Shown here: positions 26,097 through 35,240 of the stretch, piece after piece | How positions within the stretch are numbered: position 1 is the stretch's first letter | How the letters are laid out: every line of letters starts with the position of its first letter | From: CAYRHJ01 sp964424105 | Lineage (GTDB): Bacteria; Planctomycetota; Phycisphaerae; UBA1845 | Length of the DNA stretch: 64,000 nucleotides | Direction of reading: 5' to 3' | Assembly: GCA_964424105.1 (NCBI GenBank) | Contig: CAYRHJ010000014.1 | Location: 62,001 to 126,000, forward strand | Position numbers and translations under genes: made by a program | The notes under the pieces: generated by a model | The model's input: the letters and a program-made list of their open reading frames with translations, nothing else | Databases searched by the model: none | Told to the model about the DNA's origin: nothing

Positions 26097-29000
26097 ATGC
26101 AGATGAATGCGCACGCGCGAGACATGAATCAAATCAAGAAATCACGGAAGCGAAGCGGTGGCCGGCGAGCGGGTCGAATCAACGTGAAAGCGTTGATCAT
26201 TCTGACGGTGGTTTTGGGACTGCTCGTGATCGGCGCGGTGGGCACGCATTTCGTGCGCAAACGTGTGATGGCCAATCGGGCGTATAGCGAGGGTCAGAGC
26301 GCGCTGGCGAAGGGCGACCTCGCCGAAGCGTGCCTTCAGTTCAAGCGATACCTGTGGCAATACCCGGATGACATCGCGACGTTGGAGGTTTACGGAGAAT
26401 CGAATCTGTTGGTCCGCCCACGTACGCAGGAGAACGTGGCTGCCGCGATCGCCGCTTACCGTCGTCTTCTGCGTCACAAGCCCGGCGAGGGAAAGTTGTA
26501 CGAGCGGCTGAGTCACCTGTATCTGATGGCCCGGGATCATGAGCAGGCTGAACGAGTGTGTCGCCAGCGGCTGGAGGACGACCCATCCGACTCGGGCGCC
26601 ACGTTGATGTTGGCCAAGGCGCTCATGGGCCAACAGCGTTGGGATGACGCGTTGGCGATTCTCGAATCTCTCATCGAGCATCATGCAGACGTGGTGGAGG
26701 CGTATGCGTTGAAGGCGAGCGTTGTGCTTCGTCAAGATTCATCAGACGAAGCCGTGAAGAAGGCGGAGGCCTTGTTGGATCGGGCGATCGAATTATGGCC
26801 TGAATCAGCGTTGGCCTACATTCAGCGGGCGAGGCTGCGGCGGGACGGTTTATCGGGTCGCAAGCCGCGAGATACGGAGGCTGCGTTAGCGGATTTGGAG
26901 CGTGCGTTGGCGCTGAATCCCAAGAAGTCGGCTGAAATGCTGGACTTGGCGTATGAGTACGCCGTGTTGCAGCGTTCGGAACAGGCGAACGCGATACTGG
27001 ATCGAATCGACATCGACGAGATGCAGGACCATCCCTCGATCGACGTGGATACGGACAAGTTCTTGCTGGATTGGTATCTGGTCAAGGGATCGGTGGTTCG
27101 ACAGATGGGCGCGTTGGAGGAAATGTCGCGCATCGCCCATGAAGGATTGGAGAATCTTCAGGGCGGCTATCGTTCCGCGTTTCTCGAAAACGCGATCGAT
27201 CTGCTCTTGACGGCGAGGGAGGTGGAACCGGCCAACTTGGCCATTGCTGACTATCGCGAAGTGGTGACGGGGTTGCGCCAAGGTTCGGTGGCGGGCGATG
27301 AGATGCTGTCGATATTCATGTCCCGCTTGGCGTTGCTGGACGATCGTCCGTTCGATTCCATTGACCTATTGGAACCGGTGGTGGCAGTTAACCCGAGCAA
27401 TTTCACGGCTTGGCGATTGCTGGGGCAGGCGTTTGTCATTACGCGTCAGCCCCGTCGAACGATTCGGGCGTTGGAGAAATGCCTCGAAATACGCCCGGGC
27501 GAATTGACCACCATCATGCAGTTGGTGAAGGAATACATACGGGCACAGGCATGGGGAAAGGCGGTCAACCTGGCCCGGTCGCTGGGTCGCGACAGCCTGG
27601 ACGCGAGCTTGTTGCGGATTGAGGCATCGATGCGCGGGGCGATGGAACGGGAAGTTTCGCGCGAAGTCCTTCAGCCGCTGGCAGAGGAGCTTGTGGCGCT
27701 GAAGGCGGCGCATCCCGATCGGTCGGCCGTCCGCATGCTGTTGGCATCGCTGGCGGAGTTCACGGAGGATTTTGCGAGCGCGGAAGGGGAACTGCGTGGG
27801 GCCATCGCGGATTGTTCCGATCCGCTCGATGCGGCGATGCAATTGACCTACATGTTGCAGCGGCGGAATCGCGTGGAGGAGGCGATTGAAGTTTGTGAGG
27901 AGGCGGTCGGATCGAGCGGCGATCAAGCTCGGCCTTGGATTCGGTGGGCGGAGTTATTGACGCGATTGGATCGCATTGAGGAAGCGGAGAATCGTCTGAC
28001 CGAAGGCGGGAATCGCGTGGCGGACGAGCAGGCCAAGAGCGAAATCGCGTTATCGCGTGCGAAGCTTCTGCTTCGTCTGCAACGCAGGGACGAGGCCATT
28101 GAGCAATTAACGGCGATGGCGAGATTGTCGCCGCGAGACGCGACGTCGCGGATTGCGCTGCTGGAACTTCCGGAAATATTGGAAGAGGCCGGGCGTGCCC
28201 AGGAGCTGGTAAATCAACTGAAGCAGATCGAAGGCGAGCGTTCGGGAATCCAATGGCGCTTACACCAGGCGCGCTTGTGGTTGGCGATGGACGATTGGAA
28301 ACAGCGGGAGCGAGCCATTGTGGAGACGTTGGGGCATTGCCTTGACAGCGATCCCGATTGGACTCGGCCGGTGATGATCGTGGGTCGCATGTACGAGCAG
28401 TTGAATGACCCCAAGCGTGCCGAAGACGCGTATCGTCGGCTATTGGAAGTTCATCCGCAGGCGATCGAAGTGGTCGACCGTTTGTTGCGGCTGCTGGAAG
28501 AGCAGAATCGTGTGGCAGAAGCCAAGGAGATATTGGATCGACTTCCGGCTGACCTGCCTGGCTTGACCGATCACCGGGTTGGGCTGGCGGCGGCGACGGG
28601 CGAGTTTGAGACGGCGATTCGAGAATTGCAGACCCAGGTTGCCGCGGATCCAAAGGATGCCGATTCGCGCGTACTTCTGGCGCGTCTGCTCTATCGCGAA
28701 CAACGGGACGCCGCGGAAGCGTTTCGACTGCTTGATGAGGCTGCGAAGATCGATCCGGAGCAATTGGCCGTCAGCGCGGTGCGGGCGTTTATTCTGTTGA
28801 GTGAGGATGACGCGGAGCAGGCGGAGAGTGTTCTTGATCAAGAAGTTGACAGGCGACGGGATTTTTCATCGTATCTATTGCGGGCCCAGTTTCACATGGC
28901 CCAAGAACGGCTGGACGAGGCGGAGCGAGATTATTTGCAGTTGACGAAGTTCGAATCGTCCGTGGCCGTGGGATTTGAATTGCTGGGGCGGTTTTATCAC

Positions 29001-30503
29001 GCACAAGGGCGACTGGAAGAGGCGGTAGCCGCTTGGGACGAGGCCTTGGTTCATGATGCGAACCGGACCACAACTCGGCGGATGATTATGAAGACGCTGC
29101 TGTCCGACGAGCGCTCCGCGAATCTCCGGCGTGGTCTGGACCTATTGGAATCAGAATTGGCGGCTGAGCCGGATCATCCTGATCTGTTGGCGGTTCGTGC
29201 GCGATTGTTGTTGCGAGATGGAACTGAAGGCGCCGTGGCGGAGGCCAAGTCATTGCTGCAGCGCGTGGTGACGTTGGATGGTCGTGCGGTGTCGGCTCAT
29301 CTGGCGCTGATGCAATTGGAGTTCGCCGAGGGCAACATCGAGAAGGCGCGTTCCGTGATTGCTCGGGCGTTGGGGTTCAATCCCGGCCACTTGGATTTGC
29401 TGATGGCTGAGGCGGAATTGGAGCGAGCGGGCGGCGACTTGATGCGGGCCAAGGCTTTGGCGCAATTGGTTCTGGAGCGGGATCCGGATCGGTTGGCGGC
29501 GTATGTATTGCTTACCGACGTGGCCTTCCTGACGCAGGATTTTGCAGCGGCGGCTCGGAATATTGAGGCGGCAGCGGAGCGAGCACCCGGTAATGAGCTG
29601 GTTCAGATCAAACGGGCTGCCGCGTTAAGTGCCCAGGGTCAATCGCAAGCTGCTATAGACGGGCTGATTGAATATGTCACCCGTTACGTAGGTGTGGCCA
29701 CTGCCCGTTCGCATTTGGCGCTAGCGAACCTGGAATGCCAGGCAGGGGACTTGGCGTCTTTTGAGGAGCGCCTGCGGCATGTTGAGGCGAATTGGCCTGG
29801 ATCGGCGGAGGCGGTTCGAACGCGCATCCAATGCCTGATATCGCAGAATCGATTCCCCGACATATTGCCGTTGTTGTCCACGCGGCGAGCCGAGTTTCCG
29901 GATGATGCTGATACACTGGTGATCGGGGCGAACGCGCTGGCCCGATCGGGTGCAGCGACGTTGCAACGAGAGGCACAGATGTATTTGGAGACGGCGATCG
30001 AGCGGTCGCCGATGCATTTGGGTGCGGTGATGTCGCTGGCCCAGATTTCCTATATCTTGGAAGACAAAGTTCAGGCGAAAGAAATGTATCGCCGAGCGTT
30101 GGAGTTGGATCCCTTGCAACCGCAAGCGCTCAATGATTTGGCCTGGATTCTTTCGGTGGACGACAACCAGGTTTTGGAGGGGCTGGAGCTGGCGGATCGA
30201 GGCGTGCTGCACCATCCTGACGACCCGCACTTGCGTGACACGCGAGGCGTGGCGTTGACCAAGGCGGATCGATTGGCTGAGGCGGAGCGTGAACTGTTGT
30301 TGGCGGTTGAACTGGCGGACGCTCGAGACGTTCACTCCACGCATGCGCGTGCCTATCTTCACTTGGCTGACGTTTACGAACGACGCGGTGATTTGGTATC
30401 GCAGCAGGCGAATTTGCAGTTGGCTAAGTCGGTGGATGAGGAGCACGATGTATTTGATGCGGACGAGCGTCAGGACTTGGATGCCCGGCTTGCAAAGTTT
30501 TGA
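26097..30503 (+). CDS. Very large TPR-repeat membrane-anchored protein
   Basis: 1,468 residues. A basic N-terminus (KKSRKRSGGRRAGR) precedes one membrane helix at about 32-50 (ALIILTVVLGLLVIGAVG), so it is an inner-membrane protein with its bulk outside the membrane. The rest is an almost unbroken series of tetratricopeptide repeats, about 35 by length; examples are LAKGDLAEACLQFKRYLW, YHAQGRLEEAVAAWDEAL and YILEDKVQAKEMYRRALEL. TPR superhelices hold protein partners together, so a scaffold for an envelope or secretion complex is the likely role. The start is uncertain: ATG codons at 26097, 26103 and 26121 all lie before the basic stretch. Repeat Family B ends 35 bp upstream. The next gene follows after 45 bp and is probably in the same operon. 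Some PEP-CTERM systems carry a TPR protein (PrsT), but this one is larger and not a lipoprotein. Confidence 0.85.
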   Translation: MQMNAHARDMNQIKKSRKRSGGRRAGRINVKALIILTVVLGLLVIGAVGTHFVRKRVMANRAYSEGQSALAKGDLAEACLQFKRYLWQYPDDIATLEVYGESNLLVRPRTQENVAAAIAAYRRLLRHKPGEGKLYERLSHLYLMARDHEQAERVCRQRLEDDPSDSGATLMLAKALMGQQRWDDALAILESLIEHHADVVEAYALKASVVLRQDSSDEAVKKAEALLDRAIELWPESALAYIQRARLRRDGLSGRKPRDTEAALADLERALALNPKKSAEMLDLAYEYAVLQRSEQANAILDRIDIDEMQDHPSIDVDTDKFLLDWYLVKGSVVRQMGALEEMSRIAHEGLENLQGGYRSAFLENAIDLLLTAREVEPANLAIADYREVVTGLRQGSVAGDEMLSIFMSRLALLDDRPFDSIDLLEPVVAVNPSNFTAWRLLGQAFVITRQPRRTIRALEKCLEIRPGELTTIMQLVKEYIRAQAWGKAVNLARSLGRDSLDASLLRIEASMRGAMEREVSREVLQPLAEELVALKAAHPDRSAVRMLLASLAEFTEDFASAEGELRGAIADCSDPLDAAMQLTYMLQRRNRVEEAIEVCEEAVGSSGDQARPWIRWAELLTRLDRIEEAENRLTEGGNRVADEQAKSEIALSRAKLLLRLQRRDEAIEQLTAMARLSPRDATSRIALLELPEILEEAGRAQELVNQLKQIEGERSGIQWRLHQARLWLAMDDWKQRERAIVETLGHCLDSDPDWTRPVMIVGRMYEQLNDPKRAEDAYRRLLEVHPQAIEVVDRLLRLLEEQNRVAEAKEILDRLPADLPGLTDHRVGLAAATGEFETAIRELQTQVAADPKDADSRVLLARLLYREQRDAAEAFRLLDEAAKIDPEQLAVSAVRAFILLSEDDAEQAESVLDQEVDRRRDFSSYLLRAQFHMAQERLDEAERDYLQLTKFESSVAVGFELLGRFYHAQGRLEEAVAAWDEALVHDANRTTTRRMIMKTLLSDERSANLRRGLDLLESELAAEPDHPDLLAVRARLLLRDGTEGAVAEAKSLLQRVVTLDGRAVSAHLALMQLEFAEGNIEKARSVIARALGFNPGHLDLLMAEAELERAGGDLMRAKALAQLVLERDPDRLAAYVLLTDVAFLTQDFAAAARNIEAAAERAPGNELVQIKRAAALSAQGQSQAAIDGLIEYVTRYVGVATARSHLALANLECQAGDLASFEERLRHVEANWPGSAEAVRTRIQCLISQNRFPDILPLLSTRRAEFPDDADTLVIGANALARSGAATLQREAQMYLETAIERSPMHLGAVMSLAQISYILEDKVQAKEMYRRALELDPLQPQALNDLAWILSVDDNQVLEGLELADRGVLHHPDDPHLRDTRGVALTKADRLAEAERELLLAVELADARDVHSTHARAYLHLADVYERRGDLVSQQANLQLAKSVDEEHDVFDADERQDLDARLAKF

Positions 30504-30548
30504 AGTGGGCGGTTCACGGGGTGTTGCGGGATCATTTGCCGTGGGTCT

Positions 30549-31568
30549 ATGATCCCGGAAATGAACGATTCGAGGATTCAGCAGGTTGGCTATGCCAGTC
30601 GGTCCGCATCGCTGACTGCGTGCCTGGAACGTGTTCTTCGCGATGCGGGGGGTCAGCCATTATTTGAATCAATCCATGCGGTTCTTGGATTGTCATTGAG
30701 AATGGTCGCGTCGCGATCGTCGGCCTGTGTCGCGAGTTGGCCGGCGCTGGGTTGCGACCATTTTTTGTTGAAGACATGCAGATTGTTCGGCATGCGAATT
30801 CGTGAACTGCACCCGCCCTCGGCTGCGACGGGCCTGCGCCATTACGAAGCATTCGATCAACATTTCCGAATCAGTTATGCTCCGCTGATTCGTGCGGCCC
30901 TTCATCACGATCAAATCGTATTGGCTTGGCAAGGATGGGCTGGCGCACGGACCGATATTTGGGGGATCATCACCGAAGCGTCGCACGACGGGGAGTTTGG
31001 CTTTCTGGGACGGACGGCGGAATCGGCGTCACTGGTGGTTCCGCTGGAGCGCCCGCCGGTGCAGGTCTACGTGATTGAAAGCAATCGACCATGCAGGCCG
31101 GAGGCGCGGGAACTTGTGGAAGCGGCCACGCTAGCCACACAAGCGTGGTGGTCAGAAGATGGCCGAACGGAAATGGACCTGACCACGGGTGCGGCGGCTT
31201 ATCGATCGTGGCAGTGTTCCGTCGAGCAATGCAGTTGCCCAGATCATGAATTCGATGCTTTCCGCTGTGCGGCTGCACTTGCGGGTGATCTATACAGGGA
31301 TCGACTGTCGGCGGTGCGGTTTTATGAATGTGTTCGCGATGAGGCTGGGGAGAAAGCAGGGGGTCCCATTTCGTCAGTAGTGGCCTCGTGTCAGCGCGCG
31401 GCGAACGTTTGTCGCGAGATACAATCGCTCGCTTCCGATGCATCGATTCGGAATACAGCATCAGATCGTGCGGCGCTGGTTCATCGGATTCAAATGGCTG
31501 TTGAAGCCGATCAGGCGGCGGTGAGCGCCATTTTGGCCGTTGGGCGAACAGATGGTAAGGCACACTAA
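30549..31568 (+). CDS. Hypothetical protein, possibly papain-like fold
   Basis: 339 residues, no signal peptide or membrane helix. Not recognised with confidence. The pattern ACLERVLRDAGG early, FGMRIRELHP in the middle and VLAWQGWAGARTDIWGIITE further on loosely resembles BtrH-like or C39-like papain-fold proteins, in which a Cys, a Gly-Leu region and a later Trp/Asp strand recur; this is a guess. A Cys-rich stretch (WQCSVEQCSCPDHEFDAFRC) follows at about 220-240. The C-terminal ~90 residues are helical. It lies 45 bp downstream of the TPR gene on the same strand and probably shares its transcript. Family B repeats begin about 25 bp after its stop codon. Confidence 0.6.
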   Translation: MIPEMNDSRIQQVGYASRSASLTACLERVLRDAGGQPLFESIHAVLGLSLRMVASRSSACVASWPALGCDHFLLKTCRLFGMRIRELHPPSAATGLRHYEAFDQHFRISYAPLIRAALHHDQIVLAWQGWAGARTDIWGIITEASHDGEFGFLGRTAESASLVVPLERPPVQVYVIESNRPCRPEARELVEAATLATQAWWSEDGRTEMDLTTGAAAYRSWQCSVEQCSCPDHEFDAFRCAAALAGDLYRDRLSAVRFYECVRDEAGEKAGGPISSVVASCQRAANVCREIQSLASDASIRNTASDRAALVHRIQMAVEADQAAVSAILAVGRTDGKAH

Positions 31569-31589
31569 CAAAACGACAGTTCGCGCTGG

Positions 31590-32000
31590 TCGGGGACCGC
31601 TTCCTGACGGTCGCGGCGCGGTAAAGACAGGAAGACCGCTCGCTTCGCGCTCGCGGCTCGTAAAGAGGCGGGTGAAACCGGCGCTACGAACTACGAACTA
31701 CGAACGCCGATCATCGGGCCCCCACCCATCGCTTCGCGATGGATGGGGCACCCGCGCGGATGAAGATCGGCAGTACGAACTGGCGCTCTAGTCATCGGCT
31801 CCCCCACCTCCAAAGGAGGTGGGCCACCCGACACGGAAGACCGCTTCCTGACGGTCGCGGCGCGGTAAAGACAGGAAGACCGCTCGCTACCTCCAAAGGA
31901 GGTGGGCCACCCGACACGGAAGACCGCTTCCTGACGGTCGCGGCGCGGTTAAGACAGGAAGACCGCTCGCTTCGCGCTCGCGGCTCGTAAAGACGCGGTC
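31590..32000 (+). repeat. Family B mosaic repeat array, right of the TPR/hypothetical pair
   Basis: About 410 bp made of at least four GACCGCTTCCTGACGGTCGC modules, several GCTCGCTTCGCGCTCGCGGC modules, the hairpin at 31803-31823 and a partial hairpin near 31889. The unit 'hairpin + GGGCCACCCGACACGGAAGA + GACCGC module' occurs twice in a row, so the array grew by local tandem duplication. Apart from this array, 31569-32338 shows nothing recognisable as a gene. Confidence 0.85.
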
Positions 32001-32338
32001 CCGGATCGGTATTGTTAAGGTGCCAAAATCGAGGCACGCGACCGACCAGGGCTGGATGCCCGAAATTCCGTGTTCTCGATGGGCGCGTACACGCCCGATA
32101 AACTCCACCCCCGTTAACATTCCGGCGTGAGCCAAAAGTGTAAGGCGTACTGGACGATTTTTAACTGGGACGTCTGCGGACATTCGATTGGCGCCGTTCA
32201 AAGTCTCGACCATCGGATTTCGGATTGAGGAATGGGCCATTATTTCATTGCCCAAATCAGACCTTCGGTGTAGCCTGATGATGTTGCTAGAAGGGGTCGT
32301 TTACGTGGTTCATGTGATGGATCGTTAGAATAGGGGTC

Positions 32339-33121
32339 ATGCCGATGTCGCCAAAGCCGAAGGTCCACCCATTCACCGCCCATCGGTTGGCGAATGCGCT
32401 TGTTTGCGTGGTCTTGGGCGGCATGACGATGCCGCTGCGGGCGGCTCAGAATCCGGATTTGTGTTTGATCGCCTCGGCGGTGACGTCGCCCCCCGGATTC
32501 CGTGGCGTTGTTCAAGTCGGTCGGCGCGTTCAGGTGATCGTTGAGATGGGCAATTCGGATCAGCCAATCTGCGCGGCACAGTTTTTTTTGGAATACGACG
32601 CCTCGGTGCTACGCTTTGAATCCATTCAGCCGGCAGGCAACGAGGTTTTTCAAGTGGCGGTATTTGAGTTCGTGGATACGGAGGCCGGCACCGTTGACTA
32701 CGTGGTGGGAGCGCAGCCGGGCAGCATTTGTACCGGGTCCCACGGTCCGATTGAAGTGGCGATGCTCGAATTCACCGCTTGTGTTGAGACGGAGTCTTTT
32801 AGTGTTCGGTTTCGGGAGCACAATCCGCCGACGCGCTTGGGAAGCGCCGACGGCACGGGTGTTTGCCCGGCTGGGCACGTGGGTGACGAGGGTCAGTGTG
32901 GCACACTGATAAGTCCTTGCAATACCAGCCCACTGAGCATTATGGACGATGGAGTGGCTGAGCTTGTCGATTACGGTCAGTTCTATGAATGTCTGACGGG
33001 TCAGGAGAGTATTTGCTGTGATCGATTCGATGAGAACGGCGATTCCGTTCTCGATCTTCTGGACTTCCAGCCATTGCAAATCGCGTTTAACACTGCGGCG
33101 TATTCAAACTGGGCCAAATGA
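32339..33121 (+). CDS. Secreted cohesin-like domain protein with dockerin-like calcium loop
   Basis: 260 residues with a signal peptide (longish basic start, LANALVCVVLGGMTMPLRA-AQ). Residues ~45-170 resemble a cohesin fold: VQVGRRVQVIVEMGNSDQPI, AAQFFLEYDASVLRFESIQP, later VAMLEFTACVETESFSVRF, the strand pattern of cohesins that bind dockerins. The C-terminus has FDENGDSVLDLLDFQPLQIA, a single EF-hand-like calcium loop as in dockerins, after a Cys-rich linker. A protein with both parts could act as a surface adaptor. The upstream propeller protein (18296) has a dockerin-like end and is a possible partner. The enzyme-free composition speaks against a classical cellulosome. Confidence 0.65.
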   Translation: MPMSPKPKVHPFTAHRLANALVCVVLGGMTMPLRAAQNPDLCLIASAVTSPPGFRGVVQVGRRVQVIVEMGNSDQPICAAQFFLEYDASVLRFESIQPAGNEVFQVAVFEFVDTEAGTVDYVVGAQPGSICTGSHGPIEVAMLEFTACVETESFSVRFREHNPPTRLGSADGTGVCPAGHVGDEGQCGTLISPCNTSPLSIMDDGVAELVDYGQFYECLTGQESICCDRFDENGDSVLDLLDFQPLQIAFNTAAYSNWAK

Positions 33122-33161
33122 TTCCCGCTCCCGTGACTGTCTGCGGGTGATTGATCACTTC

Positions 33162-34622
33162 TCAGAATTTGAGTTGGTATTGCACGTAGAAGAAGTCGGG
33201 GTCATCGTCTCCGGGAACGAGGCGATGGATGAAGTTGCTGTCCCAGAAATGGGAGTAGCCCAAGAGCATGGAGGAATGGGCGTCGATTTTCCAGGCGACG
33301 GTCAGGTCGAGTTCGTGGCCCACTTGTTCGCCGCTGTCACCGAGCGGGTCGCGAAGGACGGGGGCGCCGCCGGCGTTGTAGAGCGCGTCGCGAGAAGCGT
33401 TGAGCCAGAAGGTATGAAAGGCGATTCGGGTTTGGACCGTTTTGGGAACGGCCCAGGCGCTCATGTTGACGTTGAGGGCGGTGATGTTCTGCCGGCCTAT
33501 GAGGTCGAGGAAGCCGAAGTACTTGTGTCCCAAGGGGAATAGCTGATTGAAGGTGCCGACTTTTCCATCGAGCGGTTCCTCGTCTCCGGAGGCCCAGTCG
33601 AAGCCGGCGCCGATGCGTGGCTGGCAGGCGAGTTCGTCCCAGGTGTAGCCGCCGTCGAGGGTCCAGCTCCAGCCCTGCACCGTGTCACCCGCCCATCGGC
33701 CCCATTGCCCGGCGAGTTCGGCTTCGTAGTCGAAACCGGCGGTTTTCCCGAAGAAGCGTGAACCGAGCGTAAAGATGGATTGGTCACCGAAGTTGCCGTT
33801 GGGGTTCAAGGTGTCCTCGGTGCGATCGAGGCCGAAGAAGTAGAATTCCAGGCCGTGGTTTTCCCAGCCCTTGAAGGTGGAATAGACGCCCCAGAAGTCG
33901 AAATCTTCGTTCCAGTCATCGCCTTGCTTTCGTTTGATGACGACGGGTTTGGCGTAGAAGACGTCGACGTCCCAGTCGGGCGAGGCGTACATCAGCTTGA
34001 CGGCGTCGAAGCGCCGGCGCGTTGAAACCCAATCGAGTGGTGAGAGGAGGCGCTCGTTTCCGTAAAGCAGTTCCTGTCGACCCACGCGAAGGACGAAAGG
34101 CGAGCCTTCGCCGCCCAGTCGCAGATCGAAGAACAGTTGTTGAAGGTCACCGTGATTCTCGAAGAGCGGGTTGAAGGGGGTGTCCTGATCTTCCGCGTGG
34201 GCGAAGATGCCCTGCGCGAACACGCGGAAAAGGTCTCGATGGCGCACGTCGAAATGGAGCAGCCAGCGGTAGAATTGCTGCGTGTTTTGCGTTCGCGGGG
34301 AGAGGCCGAAGGCGGCGTTGCTCCTGGCTTCCATGCGCAAGCGGAATTCACCGCCGATGTCCAATCTCCAATCGTCACCCAGATTGATGTTCTTGAGCGG
34401 GTCGGACCAGTCGGCGGAGTACGAATCGTCTTGGGCTCGAAGGTCTTCGAGGTAGCTGAAATCCTCGTCGTAGCGGAGATCGAGGAACTTGGGTCGGGGC
34501 GGGGCTGGTTTGGCTTCCACGGGCGGTGCATCTTGTGCCCCCAGCGGAGCGGAAAGCAGGATGGCTGTAACGATGCCGCATGCGAGGAGATCACGATTGC
34601 GACTTGGGAAGCGCTTCGACAT
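33162..34622 (-). CDS. Alginate-export (AlgE-like) outer-membrane beta-barrel
   Basis: 486 residues with a signal peptide (CGIVTAILLSAPLGA-QD) and the ribosome site AGGAGG 6 nt before the ATG. The mature protein is rich in alternating aromatic/hydrophobic strands and ends in Phe (YVQYQLKF), as outer-membrane barrels do. The N-terminal barrel part (WRLDIGGEFRLRMEARSN, VLRVGRQELLYGNERLLSPL and RRFDAVKLMY) matches the alginate_exp family. Such barrels form anion-selective pores for polysaccharide or other solutes; alginate itself is unproven here, and no alginate-synthesis genes are nearby. It faces the 32339 gene, with 40 bp between the two stops. Confidence 0.85.
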   Translation of the reverse strand: MSKRFPSRNRDLLACGIVTAILLSAPLGAQDAPPVEAKPAPPRPKFLDLRYDEDFSYLEDLRAQDDSYSADWSDPLKNINLGDDWRLDIGGEFRLRMEARSNAAFGLSPRTQNTQQFYRWLLHFDVRHRDLFRVFAQGIFAHAEDQDTPFNPLFENHGDLQQLFFDLRLGGEGSPFVLRVGRQELLYGNERLLSPLDWVSTRRRFDAVKLMYASPDWDVDVFYAKPVVIKRKQGDDWNEDFDFWGVYSTFKGWENHGLEFYFFGLDRTEDTLNPNGNFGDQSIFTLGSRFFGKTAGFDYEAELAGQWGRWAGDTVQGWSWTLDGGYTWDELACQPRIGAGFDWASGDEEPLDGKVGTFNQLFPLGHKYFGFLDLIGRQNITALNVNMSAWAVPKTVQTRIAFHTFWLNASRDALYNAGGAPVLRDPLGDSGEQVGHELDLTVAWKIDAHSSMLLGYSHFWDSNFIHRLVPGDDDPDFFYVQYQLKF

Positions 34623-34838
34623 GCGTTACCTCCTGATTCGAACGTTGAAAAGCGATTGTCCGGACCGCGCGTGGTGCATTGTCAGCCCGGTCGCGCGACA
34701 AATCAAGTGCGTTCAGGATGAACATGATGGCGGGTCAGACATGTTGCCGGATGTTGATCTATGGCGATAATAGTTGGCGGCGCGGCCCATTGGGGACGCA
34801 AATTCTGACACGGCAGTCAGCGAGTGGAGTATCGATTT

Positions 34839-35012
34839 ATGATTCGACGCAAGCGTGCGAATGTGGTTGTAGCGGCGATGATGTGCGCGGGTGCCCTTTC
34901 GTTCTTGACGGGTTGTGACCGGCGTGTGGAGAATGCGATTCAATCGGGGCTTTTGAATTGGGTGTCGTCCACCACGTTTGACGCGCTGGATGTTCTCGTT
35001 CCGTTTCCTTGA
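34839..35012 (+). CDS. Small lipoprotein, 57 residues
   Basis: The ATG at 34839 is preceded by GTGGAG about 9 nt upstream. The N-terminus is a lipoprotein signal (MIRRKRANVVVAAMMCAGAL) with lipobox LTGC, leaving a mature lipoprotein of about 30 residues (CDRRVENAIQSGLLNWVSST and a short end). I recall similar tiny lipoproteins in planctomycete genomes but cannot verify this. It lies 228 bp before gyrA on the same strand; no functional link is evident. Conservation outside this genome is the key test of reality. Confidence 0.6.
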   Translation: MIRRKRANVVVAAMMCAGALSFLTGCDRRVENAIQSGLLNWVSSTTFDALDVLVPFP

Positions 35013-35240
35013 CAGGCGGCGGGCGTATTGGGCTCGGGTCGGACCGCATCGGTGTCGGCTGGGGCCGGTCCAGCCCAGCGAAGTGCGGGGCCAGGTGGGG
35101 TCCGCTTCGCGGCGCCGTTGCTGACGGCGTCGGATGGCCTTAAGATTGCGTTTCACGGGAAAGTTGTGGAGGTCCGTCGGAAGTTGAATATAGTCGGCGG
35201 GCCGGCGATTTGACAGGCGAAGCGGAGTCGGGCAGGGAAG

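Noticed and set aside
26097..30503. PEP-CTERM TPR lipoprotein PrsT
   Set aside because: No lipobox, much larger, and no exosortase or Prs genes nearby.
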